Below are positions 30,641 through 39,815 of a stretch of DNA of 45,000 bases, piece after piece. The notes beneath the pieces were generated by a model. It did not search any database, was not told where the DNA came from, and was given only the letters and a program-made list of their open reading frames with translations. Both the position numbers and the translations under genes were made by a program. Origin of the DNA: Prorocentrum cordatum (taxonomy: Eukaryota; Sar; Dinophyceae; Prorocentrales; Prorocentraceae); contig CAUYUJ010003022.1 in the NCBI GenBank assembly GCA_963575745.1, positions 1 through 45,000 of the forward strand, in the 5' to 3' direction. Position 1 is the stretch's first letter, and every line of letters begins with the position of its first letter.

Positions 30641-31379
30641 TTACCACAATTGATCTCCCCGCCGAATCCGCGGAAAATTCGGAATCTGGCTCTTCGAACA
30701 TGATACGTGCTTCCTGCATATCGTTGGCGGGGAAATCCATTTTGGAGCAACACAACTTGGTAGTTGATCCCCTATTCGAGGGATCTGGTCCCCCCCACTC
30801 TCCCTCCCTCCCTCCCATCCCCCCCGAGCCGCCTTCTTCTCGTCCCTCCTCCTGGAGGGAAAAAAACACACAGACACAATTAATCGTCGATTCCCCAGAA
30901 AATATGGGAAAACATGGGCAATGGGGGGGAAGACAAAAACCCAGAAAATATGGGAAATTATGGGGAATCCTGTTTTTGTGTGTATTTATTTGTGTGTCCC
31001 AGTTTCCCTTCCCTCCTGCCCCGCTTACCTCCCAGCTCGTCCTGCTCCCGTTGCTTTCCTCCTCCTCCCCCTCCGACCTTCCCTCCTGTCCAGGCCCCTT
31101 ACCCCTCTGCCCCCTCCCTTCCTTCCCTCTCTTCGCTCTGGTTCCTTCCCACCTCCCCTCCGCCCTCCAATCTTCTCCCGCCTCCCGCCTCCGTCATTGA
31201 CTCCTCATGATCCTCGTAATTTCCGTCGTCATTCTGATCCTCCTTCTCTGTTTTATCCTCCTTCTTGCCCCCCTCCTCCCCCTCCTCCTCCCTCTTCTTT
31301 TCCTCATCCGCCTCAGCTAGAAACGACAAAGGATCAGGCAGAAGAGCTGGGGGAGGATGAGTAAAATAACGGCGACGAC
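30641..31379. repeat. Intronic sequence with a duplication and a pyrimidine tract
   Basis: CCCAGAAAATATGGGAAA occurs at 30893 and 30941. 31000-31310 is strongly C/T-rich with few repeats of fixed period. No ZIP exon was recognised here. Confidence 0.55.
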
Positions 31380-31406
31380 CATGATGTTACTCATGCTGTT
31401 GCTGCT

Positions 31407-31437
<31 letters not shown>

Positions 31438-31860
31438 ATGATGATGCTGATGATGGCAATTGTGATGACGAAGACGATGATGATTGTAAAGCTGCTGATG
31501 ATGTTGACGATGCTGGCGATGGGAATCGGGATAGTTACCAGGGGCAGGACAAGCAGGGTCACGAGTAAAAATGGAGGGGAAGCATGATGATAACGGGGGT
31601 AAAGGAACGAGGAGGACTGGGAAGACAAGGACAATGATGATGCTGCTCATGATGAGAATGATGATGATGCTGCTGCTGCTGTTTATTATGATGATGCTGA
31701 TGATGATGATGCTGATGATGCTGATGATGCTGATGCTGATGCTGATGCTGATGCTGATACTGCTGCTAATGATGATGCTGATGCTGCTGATGATGATGCT
31801 GAAGATGCCAGTCATGATGATGCTGCTGCTGCTGCTGATGATAACCATGATGTTGGTGTG
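31380..31860 (+). repeat. GAT/GCT trinucleotide array
   Basis: ATGATG and CTGCTG blocks, with a unique insert about 31515-31640. Confidence 0.92.
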
Positions 31861-31861
31861 A

Positions 31862-32082
31862 TTATCGTTGCTGCTTTTGTTGTTGTTGCTGCTGCAGTTG
31901 CTGTTGTTGTTGCTGTTGAACTCTCATTGCTGAAGAATGATTATGGTTGATCCCCCCAACTGTGCATACTGTTTTTTCCCAAATCAAAGTGTGCCCCTCG
32001 ACGCTCGCACCCTGTTTTTTGACAGGGAAAGTCTTGATGCTCAAACTGGGCCCCTGGCCCCCAGATCACAACAACAACGGCT
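31862..32082. mobile_element. GTT...AAC bounded MITE-like element, copy 1
   Basis: (GTT)n at the left and ACAACAACAAC at the right bracket a conserved core: TTGATCCCCCC, TTTTTTGACAGGGAAAGTCT and GGGCCCCTGGCCCC. Related copies at 35918-36103, 37214-37401, 39521-39815 and 41175-41466. Confidence 0.75.
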
Positions 32083-32387
32083 CCCGCCTGAGACATCATC
32101 ACAATTTAGCCAGGACCCCCGCTCCCGCCCGAGACTTCCTCGCATTTTAGTTAGGAATCGCGCTCTCGCGTGGGACTTCTTCCTTACAATGCATTCAGGA
32201 ATCGCCCTTCGGGCGCTCTGGAGTCGCGCTCTCGCTGGAGACTTGCTTGCAATTTGCAGACGAATAGCGCCCTTGCGTTGTAATTTCTTGTAATTTACTC
32301 AAGCGCCGCGCTCCCGACACCCAGGCACCCATGAGTCGCGCTCACGCTTAGGACTCCCTCACAGAGCACCTAGGAACCTGGATCTCG
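32083..32387. repeat. ~40-bp degenerate tandem repeat, copy 1
   Basis: Units like GGAATCGCGCTCTCGCxxGG then ACTTCCTCGCAATTTA. The same units recur after each GTT...AAC element (34365-34665, 36100-36270, 36680-36860, 37430-37625, 40610-40820, 41455-41690). Confidence 0.85.
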
Positions 32388-32820
32388 CTGCCCTTCGTGG
32401 CCCCGTTGCAGCCCTTCGTGGCCCCCTCGCTTTGTTTCGTGGCCCCGTTGCAGCCCTTCGTGGCCCCCTCGCTTTGATCCGTGGCCCCGTTGCAGCCCTT
32501 CGTGGCCCCCTCGCTGCCCTTCGTGGCCCCGTTGCAGCCCTTCTGGCCCCGTTGCAGCCGTTCGTGGCCCCCTCGCAGCCCTTCGTGGCCCCGTTGCAGC
32601 CCTTCGTGGCCCCCTCGCTGCCCTTCGTGGCCCTGTTGCATCCCTTCGTGGCCCCCGCTCGTTCGCGCCCGTTGTGGCCCCATATGCATGCCCTTCGTGG
32701 CCCCGCTGTCGCCGTTTGTGGCCCTCACTGTCCTACGTGGCCCAGTTGCTCAGTGGCCCCATCGTTGCCTTCTGTGGCCCCGCATTATCTGCCTTTCGTG
32801 GCCCCGCTCGTTCGAAAGCG
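32388..32820. repeat. 21-bp CCCTTCGTGGCCCCGTTGCAG array, copy 1
   Basis: About 20 units of GCCCTTCGTGGCCCCxTxGC. The unit is divisible by three, so all six frames are open (Phe-Val-Ala-Pro-Leu-Gln-Pro in one). Not a gene. Confidence 0.95.
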
Positions 32821-33140
32821 GGGGTGCGATCGAAGACGAAATGGGCGGGTATCTAAACTTGGGGTATACAGAATGCACGATACGCGTGCCAGTACGAGCG
32901 AACATACTTAGATGATTGTTGTTGCTGTTGTTGTTCGTATTATTAGTATTGTTGTTGCTGATGGTGATGTTGACCTCTCCCTCTTGAATCAGTTCTGTTG
33001 ATCCCCCTCCGATGACCATGGTTCTTTTCAATTGAAGTTGTTCCCCCAGGGCTCGCATTTGTGTTTTTTGTTTTACAAATAACCAGACGGTAGGACCCCA
33101 CATGAGAACCCTCTTGGCTAATCAGGAAATGACCCCCCAC
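32821..33140. repeat. 3' module of the composite repeat and a partial GTT element
   Basis: ATGGGCGGGTATC...GGGGTATAC (32839-32876), a GTT run (32918-32960), then TTGATCCCCCTCC and TTCAATTGAAGT core pieces. The right end is degenerate. Confidence 0.7.
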
Positions 33141-33955
33141 AGACGAAGCTCCCGCCTCACACTTCCCCATTTTCAAGCCTGAGGGGCCCGAGAGTGACGA
33201 CAGTTACAGGTTTCCGATGGCCCGCCTCGGATTCGAACGTGAACTGCAGGCCCCACAGGGAGGGGGCTCCCGCCTGAGACGTCCTCGCAATTCACTCACA
33301 GACGAGGCTCCCACCTATTACTTCCCCCACATTCGAGCTTCTGGAGCCCAAAAGTGACGACAGTTGCAGGAGGCCGATGACCCGCCTCGGATTCGAACGT
33401 GAACTGCAGGCCCCATATGGGGGGGCTCCCGTCTGAGACTTCCTTGCAAGTCACTCACAGACGAGGCTCCCGCCTGGTACTTCCCCCATATTCATGCCTC
33501 AGGGGCCCAAAAGCGACGACAGTTGCAGGAGGCCGATGACCCGCTCGGATTACTCACATGAGCTGCGGGCCTCATAGGGAGGGGGCTCCCGCTTCATACT
33601 TCCTCGTGGTTCACTCGCAGACGAGGCTCCCACCTGATACTTCCTCCATGTGCAGGCCTCAGGGGTCCAACAGTGACGACAGTTGCAGGAGGCCGATGAC
33701 CCGCTCAGATTAATCACATGAGCTGTGGGCCCCATAGAGAGGTGGCCCCCGCCTGAGACTTCCTCGCAATTCACTCACAGACGAGGCTCCCGCCTGATAC
33801 TTCCCCCAGATTCATGCTCCAGGGGCCCAGAAGTGCCGACAGTTGCAGGAGGCCGATGACCAGCTCGGATTACTCATATGAGTTGCGGACCCCATAGGGA
33901 GGGGGCTCCCGCCTGAGACTTCCTCGCAATTCGCTCACAGACGAGGTTCCCGCTT
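33141..33955. repeat. 160-bp tandem repeat, five copies
   Basis: GACGAGGCTCCC (first copy GACGAAGCTCCC) begins at 33142, 33301, 33460, 33620, 33780 and 33940. Units share CAGTTGCAGGAGGCCGATGA and GGGAGGGGGCTCCCGCCTGA. Confidence 0.96.
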
Positions 33956-34139
33956 GGTGGGTAGGTGGGTGAGTGAGTGAGTCGGCGAGTGAGTGAGTGA
34001 TGATGATGAGTGTGTTAAGGAGTGAATGTGCGAGTGATGCCGACGATGGTGATGATAGTGTGCGTGAGTGGGTGAGTGGCGAGTGTCGGTGATGATGGTG
34101 CGTGTGAATGATTGAGTGTGTGTGTGTGTGCGAAGGGAG

Positions 34140-34224
<85 letters not shown>

Positions 34225-34235
34225 GCAGAGAAAAA
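33956..34235. repeat. GTGA, GT and AG simple repeats
   Basis: GAGTGAGTGA-type repeat to about 34110, GT run 34113-34130, AG run 34138-34226. Confidence 0.95.
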
Positions 34236-34665
34236 TGGGGGGAGGAGGATGAGAGATCCTGCGCGGAGGGTGCGCAAAGAAAGCAACAATTCCACTTTGG
34301 ATGTGGGGAAAACCAGGGAACGTCACAAGGGTCAAACTGCGTTGTTGGCCCCGGGTTGCAACAACAACAGTTCCCGCTTGAGATTTCCTTGCAATTTAGC
34401 CAGGACCCGTGCTCCCGCCTGAGACTTCCTCGCATGTGTTCAGGAATCGGGCTCTCGCTTGGGACTTCCTCGCACTTTATACAGGGGTTGCTGTCTCTGC
34501 GCTGTGGAGTCGCGCTCTCGCTGGAGACTTGCAATTCATTCAAGAATCGCGTTCTTGCGTTGGAGCTCGCCGCAATTTACTTAAGCGCCGCGCTCCCGAC
34601 ACTCAGGCACCCAGGAGTCGCGCTCACGCCTAGGACTCCCTCACAGCTTAGTTACGAATCGGGGT
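34236..34665. repeat. Truncated GTT...AAC element and ~40-bp units
   Basis: Only the right part of the element (GGGAACGTCACAAGGGTCAA, ACAACAACA at 34359-34370) precedes about eight CGCGCTCTCGC-type units. Confidence 0.75.
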
Positions 34666-35545
34666 CTCGCTGCCCTTCGTGGCCCCGTTGCAGCCCTTTG
34701 TGGCCCCCTCGCTGCCCTTCGTGGCCCCGTTGCAGCCCTTCGTGGCCCCCTCGCTGCTTTTTCGTGGCCCCGTTGCAGCCCTTTGTGGCCCCCTCGCTGC
34801 CCTTCGTGGCCCCGCTGCAGCCCCGTTGCTGCCCTTCGTGGCCCCGTTGCAGCGCTTCGTGGCCCCGTTGCAGCCCTGCGTGGCCCCATTGTTGCCCGTC
34901 GTGGCCCCGTTGCAGCCCTTTCTGGCCCCCTTGCTGCCCTTCGTGGCCCCGTTGCAGCCCTTCGTGGCCCCCTCGCTGCTTTTTCGTGGCCCCGTTGCAG
35001 CGCTTCGTGGCCCCTCGCTGCCTTCGCTGGCTCCGTTGCAGCCCTTCGTGGCCCCCTCGCTGCCCTTCGTGGCCCCGTTGCAGCCCTTCGTGACCCCCTC
35101 GCTGCCCGTCGTTGCCCCGTTGCAGCCCTTCGTGGCGCTTCGTGGCCCCGTTGCAGCGCTTCGTGGCCCCTCGCTGCCTGTGGTGGCTCCGTTGCAGCCC
35201 TTCGTGGCCCCCTCGCTGCCCTTCGTGGCCCCGTTGCAGCCCTTCGTGGCCCCGTTGCAGCCCTTCGTTGCCCCCTTGCAGCCCTTCGTGGCCCCCTCGC
35301 TGCCCTTCGTGGCCCCGCTGCAGCCCCGTTGCTGCCCTTCGTGGCCCCGTTGCAACGCTTCGTGGCCCCGTTGCAGCCCTTCGTGGCCCCATGGTTGCCC
35401 TTCGTGGCCCCGTTGCAGCGCTTCGTGGCCCCTTCGCAGCCCTTCGTGGCCCCGTTGCAGCCCTTCGTGGCACCTTCGCTACCCTTCGTGGCCCCGTTCC
35501 TTCGTGGCCCCTTCGCTGTCCATCGTGGCCCTGTTGCAAATCGCG
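34666..35545. repeat. 21-bp CCCTTCGTGGCCCC array, copy 2
   Basis: About 40 units, with two alternating variants (CCGTTGCAG and CCCTCGCTG) giving a local 42-bp period. Internal duplications such as GCTGCAGCCCCGTTGCTGCC (34815 and 35318) suggest unequal exchange. Confidence 0.95.
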
Positions 35546-35917
35546 CTATTGCTCGGGACTTCATGCAGGATGCACGCTTCAGCAACCCGCTTGCTTGACC
35601 TGGCTGCCTGGGCCCGCCTTCCCGACCCGCCTGTTAGGGCCTATCCGCCCGATCTGCCCGTCTGGTTCTGCCACTTGTTTTCTGCTCCTAGCCCCCTTTA
35701 CTACTCTCTCTCGTGCTCCATCCCCCTCCTTTCCCATTGTCCCTTCCTTCCATCCGTCCTCTCTTTCCCTTCCTGAAGGGCTGCACGAAATACACGCTGC
35801 AGGTAATGAAGAAATGCTCCCCGAAGGGGTACGATCGAATATGATGAGGGCGGGTATCGAGGGTTTGGGATATACGTGTTGAATGGCACGCGAGCAGATA
35901 AAGAGCGATCAGCCTTG
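35546..35917. repeat. Composite-repeat 3' region, copy at 35.6 kb
   Basis: ACGCTTCAGCAACCCGC (35573), CCGCCCGATCTGCCCGTCTGG (35648), a CT-rich stretch, AAATACACGCTGCAGGTAA (35788) and GAGGGCGGGTATCGAGGGTT (35846). The same order recurs at 36861-37200, 37625-37927 plus 39465-39515, and 40820-41172. Confidence 0.88.
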
Positions 35918-36103
35918 AACTTGTTGTTGTTGTTGGTGGTGTTGAGCCGTCATTTCCTGAATAAAAATGAATGTTGACCCCCCTCCGGTAACACATGTGT
36001 TTTTCAATTGAAGTGCCCTTCCCGGGGGTCGCATCCCTTTTTATCAGGGAACGTCTTCCTCCTCAAACTGCGTTGTTGGCCCCCGGACTACAACAACAAC
36101 AAT
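35918..36103. mobile_element. GTT...AAC bounded MITE-like element, copy 2
   Basis: TTGTTGTTGTTG left, CTACAACAACAACAA right; core TTGACCCCCCTCCGGT, TTTTTCAATTGAAGTGCC, TTATCAGGGAACGTCTTCCT. Confidence 0.8.
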
Positions 36104-36409
36104 TTGTCCAAGAATCGCGCTTTCGCTTGTGACTTCCTTGCAGTGTATTCAGGCGCCACGCCCTCGCCATTCAGGAATCGCGCTCTCGCTTGGGACTTCC
36201 TCATCATTTACTTAGGAATCGCGGTCTCGCCCGAGATTTCCTGGCGAATTTTTGCAGGAATCACGCATTCGCGTAACATATATGGTTTTTCAATTGAACT
36301 GCCCCTCCCGGGGCTCGCTGTGTTTTTACTAAGGGGAAATCTTCCTGCTCAAATTGTGCCCCCGGCCCCCAGTCTACAACAACAACGGTTTCCGCCTGCT
36401 ATTTCCATA
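36104..36409. repeat. ~40-bp units and a nested truncated GTT...AAC core
   Basis: After five CGCGCTxTCGC units, a second truncated core starts at 36285 (TTTTTCAATTGAACTGCCCC) and ends CTACAACAACAACGG (36373). Confidence 0.75.
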
Positions 36410-36670
36410 CAACTTATTACCAAATGTCATGGCGCCAACATCGCAGAGCGGATTTCGACCAGAAAACGATAGGATGGGCCCGGAGTGTCCTGGAAATGCC
36501 GTTCCAGATTTCGAGGGGAATTTCGTGCGGATTTGTGTTGGCCAGGAACGAAGACCAACAACAACCCACGCGAAATTCACTCAGTTTTTCGCTCGCCGTT
36601 TCGGGCAACAATCCTTGCAGAAATCCACGCAGAAATCCGCTGCACCACTTCTGCAAGGCTGGTGCAGTTA
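36410..36670. other. Non-repeated insert within the composite repeat
   Basis: Sequence absent from the other copies. It contains GCAGAAATCCACGCAGAAATCC, a short duplication. Short open frames on both strands have no recognisable domain. Confidence 0.4.
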
Positions 36671-37213
36671 CACATCGCGCTCTCGAGAGGGACTTCTTCA
36701 TAATTTAATGCAGGAATCGCGCTTTCGCGTGGGACATCCTTGCGGTTTATTCAGACGCCACGCCCTCGACACTCAGGGATCACGCTCTCGCGGTGGATTT
36801 CTTCCAGATTTATAGGGGGATCGCGCTATCGCTCGAGACTTCCTCGCGACTCATGCAGGAAGCACGTTTCAGCAACCCGCCTGCTCGACCTGGCCACTTG
36901 GGCCCGCCTTCCCGACCCGCCCGTTAGGGTCTACCCGCCCGATCTGCCCGTCTGGTCCTGCCACGTGTCTTCTGCTCCTAGCCCAGCTTCTGCTATGCTC
37001 TTTCGTGCTCCATCTTCCTTGACCCTCTCTTCCATCCGTTCTCTCTTTCCCTACCTCGGGGGCTGCATGAAATACACACGCTGCAGGTGAGAAAGATACA
37101 CCCCGAGGGGGTACGATCGAAGAAGAAGAGGGCGGGTATCGAGGTTTGGGATACACGTGATGAGTGGCACGCGAGCAGGGGCGAGCGAGCAGTCTTAAAA
37201 TGATGATGATGAT
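36671..37213. repeat. Composite repeat, ~40-bp units and 3' region
   Basis: Same order as 35546-35917, ending GAGGGCGGGTATCGAGGTTT (37127) and GTCTTAAAATGATG. Confidence 0.85.
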
Positions 37214-37401
37214 GATTGTTGTTGTTGTCGTCGAACTTTCACTACGGAAGACCATGTACTGTTGTTCCCCCCCTCCGGGGCACACTGTATTTTTCGATTG
37301 AAGTGCACTTCCCGGGGCTCGCACCTGGTTTTTTGTTATCAGGGAAGATCTTGGGTCTCAGAATTGGGCTTCTGGCCCCGAGTTACAACAACAACAACAA
37401 C
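37214..37401. mobile_element. GTT...AAC bounded MITE-like element, copy 3
   Basis: GATTGTTGTTGTTGTCG left, TTACAACAACAACAACAACG right; core TTCGATTGAAGTGCACTTCC and TATCAGGGAAGATCTTGG. Confidence 0.8.
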
Positions 37402-37908
37402 GGCTCCAGCCTGATAGTTCCTCACAAGTTGTTCCCAGATCGCGCTCTCGCGCGGGACTTCCTCACAATGTATACAGAAACCGCGCTCCCGCGTGGGACA
37501 TCCCCGCAATGTATTCAGATGCCGCGCCCTCGACACTCAGGGATCACGCTCTCGCTCTGGCCTATTTCGCGATTTATTTGGGCATCGCGCTGTCGCTCGG
37601 GACTTCCTCGCGATTCCTGCAGGACGCACGCCTCAGCAACCCGCCTGCTCGACCGGGGCCGCCCGTGCCCGCCTTCCCGACCCGCCCGTTAGGGTCTACC
37701 CGCCCGATCTGCCCGGCTGGTCCTGCCACGTGTTTTTTTTTGCTCCCAGCCCAGCTCCTGCTATTTTCTCTCGTGCTTCATCTTTTCCTCCCTCCCCCTT
37801 GGCCCTTTTCTTCCCTCAATCCTCTCTTCCCCTGCGTGCGTGGCTGCATGAACTACACGTTGCAGACAAGAAAGGCACACCACCTAGATGGGGGCACGAT
37901 CGACGACG
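37402..37908. repeat. Composite repeat interrupted by the retrogene
   Basis: ~40-bp units, then CGCACGCCTCAGCAACCCGC (37625), CCCGATCTGCCCGGC and AACTACACGTTGCAGACAAG, leading into the left target duplication. Confidence 0.85.
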
Positions 37909-37927
37909 AAGAGGGCGGGCATCGAGG
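37909..37927. repeat. Left target-site duplication of the retrogene
   Basis: AAGAGGGCGGGCATCGAGG, directly next to the SL relict. It matches 39446-39464 at 17 of 19 bases. Because the sequence belongs to a known dispersed repeat module, the duplication can be recognised even after mutation. Confidence 0.8.
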
Positions 37928-37949
37928 TCCGTAGCAATTTTGGCTCAAG
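37928..37949 (+). other. Relict dinoflagellate spliced leader (DinoSL)
   Basis: These 22 bases match the published DinoSL at 21 of 22 positions; the only difference is A for C at 37936. The block reads TCCGTAGC, then AATTTTGGCTCAAG. A second, shorter SL-like block follows directly at 37951-37962 (TTTTGGCCAAAG, 10 of 12 with the SL 3' end). This suggests the template mRNA already carried an older relict when it was trans-spliced again. No splice donor (GT) of an SL RNA gene follows, so this is a retroposed leader and not an SL gene. Confidence 0.9.
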
Positions 37950-37962
37950 CTTTTGGCCAAAG

Positions 37963-38247
37963 CATCCGTTCACTGCATTTCGCTACCCATCCTGCCCCGT
38001 GGGAGGCAGTGGGGGGGAGGAGAGGGAGATGGCCTTCTCAGAAGGCTCGGAAGTGCCCCGGCCTTCTGAGAAGTTTCCTAAGCCTTCCCCGAAGACGCAC
38101 GAAACTTGTCAGAAGGCGCGAGGGCATCTGAGAAGCCCGGGTGCCTTCCGAGAAGGCCTCCTCCATCTCGCTCCCCCCCCCCCTCGCTCGCCGCCGACAG
38201 GCACCCATTATATTGCACCCTGCTGCCCATCCTGCCCCGCGGCAGGC
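37963..38247 (+). other. 5' leader of the retrogene with repeated CCTTCTGAGAAGG-like inverted motifs
   Basis: Between the SL relict and the ATG. It contains several near-palindromes around CCTTCTCAGAAGG (38030-38045, 38061-38072, 38150-38160) that could form short hairpins in the mRNA. A related block occurs at 28018-28063 in the ZIP intron. A direct repeat, CCCATCCTGCCCCG, lies at about 37988 and 38227. Confidence 0.5.
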
Positions 38248-39252
38248 ATGGCCACCACTCTCAGAGCCGTGGCGCTGGTGCTCGGCGCCCTCGGCGCCCG
38301 CCTCGCCGCGGGCCTCCACGTCAGGGGGCCCGTGGCGCTGCCGGACGGGTCGCTCGAGTTCACGGCCGCGCTGCGGATCCCCGAGGGCTCCGGCCAGAGG
38401 GCCCTCGGCTGGAAGCTCGGCCCCGGGGACGACGACGATGGCCTGGCCACCATCAGCAAAGTGCGCCCGGGGGGATCGGTGGCCAGGTGGAACAAGGCCA
38501 ATCCCAGGCTGCAGGTCAAGCCAGGCGACAAGATCATCAAGGTCAACAGCATCCCATGGCACAACAACACCAAGCTGTTCGTTAAGCACATAGGCAAACA
38601 GATTCGTGCTGCGAGCAAGCGCGTGAAGGATACACCGCATCGCCTGTACGTCAAGATCCAGCGCCCCGCCACGAAGGTGCCTGAGACGAAGCTTGAGGAC
38701 GGGTCGCTCGAGTTCACGGCCTTGCTGAAGATTCCGAAGCATTCCAAGGATTCCCAAAGCAAGCTCATGGGCTGGCAGCTGAAGCAGGATGCCGACGACA
38801 CTGTCCCAGCCACCATCGGAAAGATCCGCAAGAACGGTGCGGTCGCGAAGTGGAACCAGGAAAACCCGTCTCACAAGATTATGCCTGGCGACAAGATCAT
38901 CAAGGTGAACAACATCCCATGGCACAACAACACCAACCTATTTCTGGAGCACCTTGGCCACCGGGTCAAGGCCGCAACCAAGCGGCAGCAGGGAGCCGAG
39001 CACCACCTGTACATGAAGATCCAGCGTGCGGCGGCGGGAGCGGAGGAGAAGGAGGCGGATGACCAGACGGTCACCGAGACGGAGGACACGGAGGAGGACA
39101 AGGAGAACGCGAAGGGCGACAAGGAGGACGCCAAGGAGGGCACGGAGGGAGATGAGGACTCGTCGGATGGCGAGAAAGACGACAATGATGACTCGGCGGA
39201 GGACACGGACAAGGATGATTCGAACGACCAGGAAGGCTCGGATGGCAAGTAG
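38248..39252 (+). CDS. Secretory-pathway protein with two PDZ-like repeats and an acidic tail (334 aa)
   Basis: Intact and intronless. The start ATG at 38248 is chosen because a good signal peptide follows at once (MATTLRAVALVLGALGARLA, residues 1 to about 22). The longer open frame upstream (from 37888) runs through the SL relict and has no protein-like composition. Residues about 31-140 and 149-265 are two copies of one domain: PDGSLEF / EDGSLEF start, then GWKL / GWQL, ARWN / AKWN, and the PDZ carboxylate-loop-like PGDKIIKVNSIPWHNNT / PGDKIIKVNNIPWHNNT, ending LYVKIQR / LYMKIQR. The last about 65 residues are Asp/Glu/Lys/Ser-rich and end in SDGK, not an ER-retention signal. Such short PDZ-like repeat proteins are frequent in dinoflagellates; the ligand is unknown. 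No promoter could be recognised, and expression would depend on a flanking gene or a captured promoter. The reading frame shows no damage. Confidence 0.85.
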   Translation: MATTLRAVALVLGALGARLAAGLHVRGPVALPDGSLEFTAALRIPEGSGQRALGWKLGPGDDDDGLATISKVRPGGSVARWNKANPRLQVKPGDKIIKVNSIPWHNNTKLFVKHIGKQIRAASKRVKDTPHRLYVKIQRPATKVPETKLEDGSLEFTALLKIPKHSKDSQSKLMGWQLKQDADDTVPATIGKIRKNGAVAKWNQENPSHKIMPGDKIIKVNNIPWHNNTNLFLEHLGHRVKAATKRQQGAEHHLYMKIQRAAAGAEEKEADDQTVTETEDTEEDKENAKGDKEDAKEGTEGDEDSSDGEKDDNDDSAEDTDKDDSNDQEGSDGK

Positions 39253-39445
39253 GTCTCGGCGCACGCCTGAGCCATCGGGTTTGATGTTAGCGCTTGCTGA
39301 CGGAAAGACCGTATCACCGTTTCTGTGTTCGATCTGGAAGCGGCTTCGGTGGCACAAGTATTCTGTGATGATGTAGACAGTAGTAGCAGTGCTTTGGCAG
39401 TGCCGTCACCGACGGTTATTTTAAGTATATCTAGCGTCTTGAGAA
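39253..39445 (+). other. 3' untranslated part of the retrogene
   Basis: Unique sequence between the TAG stop and the right target duplication. No AATAAA is present, as expected in dinoflagellates, and only a four-A run remains at the end. Confidence 0.6.
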
Positions 39446-39464
39446 AAGAGGGCGGGTGTCGAGG
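39446..39464. repeat. Right target-site duplication of the retrogene
   Basis: AAGAGGGCGGGTGTCGAGG, the partner of 37909-37927 with two differences. Downstream the dispersed repeat resumes (GTTTGGGATAGACGTG, then GTCTTAAAC and a GTT array). Confidence 0.8.
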
Positions 39465-39815
39465 GTTTGGGATAGACGTGTTGACTGACGCACGCCGATA
39501 AGATTGAGCAGTCTTAAACTGATGGTTGTTGTTGTTGTTGTTGTGGTTGTTGTCGTCGTCGTCGCCGTCGTCGTCGTCGTTGTTATTGTAGTTGTTATTG
39601 GGGTTGCTGCTGCTGCTGCTGTTGTTGTGATTGGATTTTCATTTCGGAAGAATGTTTGTTGTTGATTCCCACTTTCGGGTAAACATGGTATTTTTCGATT
39701 CAAGTGCTTCTCCCGGTGCTCGCATCCTGTTTCTTACAAGGGAAAGCGAGGTGTCACGTGCCCCTGGCCCCCTGTTTAAAACAACACCACCACCACCAAC
39801 AACAGCAACAACAAC
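39465..39815. repeat. Resumed composite repeat and GTT...AAC element, copy 4
   Basis: GTTTGGGATAGACGTG, GTCTTAAACTG, an expanded GTT/GTC array (39523-39630), core TTTTTCGATTCAAGTGCTTC and a CACCACCACCAACAACAGC right end. Confidence 0.75.

Larger units (their letters stand above)
37928..39445 (+). mobile_element. Processed retrogene (full-length, spliced-leader tagged, with target duplications)
   Basis: A reverse-transcribed mRNA copy reinserted into the genome. Its 5' end is a relict dinoflagellate spliced leader at 37928-37949. It then has about 300 bases of leader region, an uninterrupted 334-codon reading frame and about 190 bases of 3' sequence. It splits one copy of a dispersed repeat: the module reading GAGGGCGGGYRTCGAGG lies just before it (37911-37927) and again just after it (39448-39464). 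The repeat then continues with GTTTGGGATAGACGTG, as in the unbroken copies at 37127, 41100 and 42434. SL relicts and target duplications together are the accepted signature of mRNA retroposition in dinoflagellates. Only AAAA (39444-39447) remains of a possible poly(A) tail. Confidence 0.85.

Noticed and set aside
33215-33245. tRNA-like T-arm GGATTCGAACGT
   Set aside because: It occurs in two units of the 160-bp tandem repeat, but flanking bases do not pair as a T stem and no acceptor or anticodon arm was found on either strand.
34641-35776. Open frames of 235-365 codons on both strands
   Set aside because: They lie on a 21-bp tandem array, whose length is a multiple of three, so all frames stay open by construction; the products are simple heptapeptide repeats.
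37928-37949. Possible functional SL RNA gene
   Set aside because: No GT donor follows and no SL RNA body structure is visible; the context is a retrogene 5' end.
37888-38247. Upstream extension of the PDZ-like protein to an ATG at 37888
   Set aside because: It would translate the target repeat and the SL relict, and would bury a good signal peptide.
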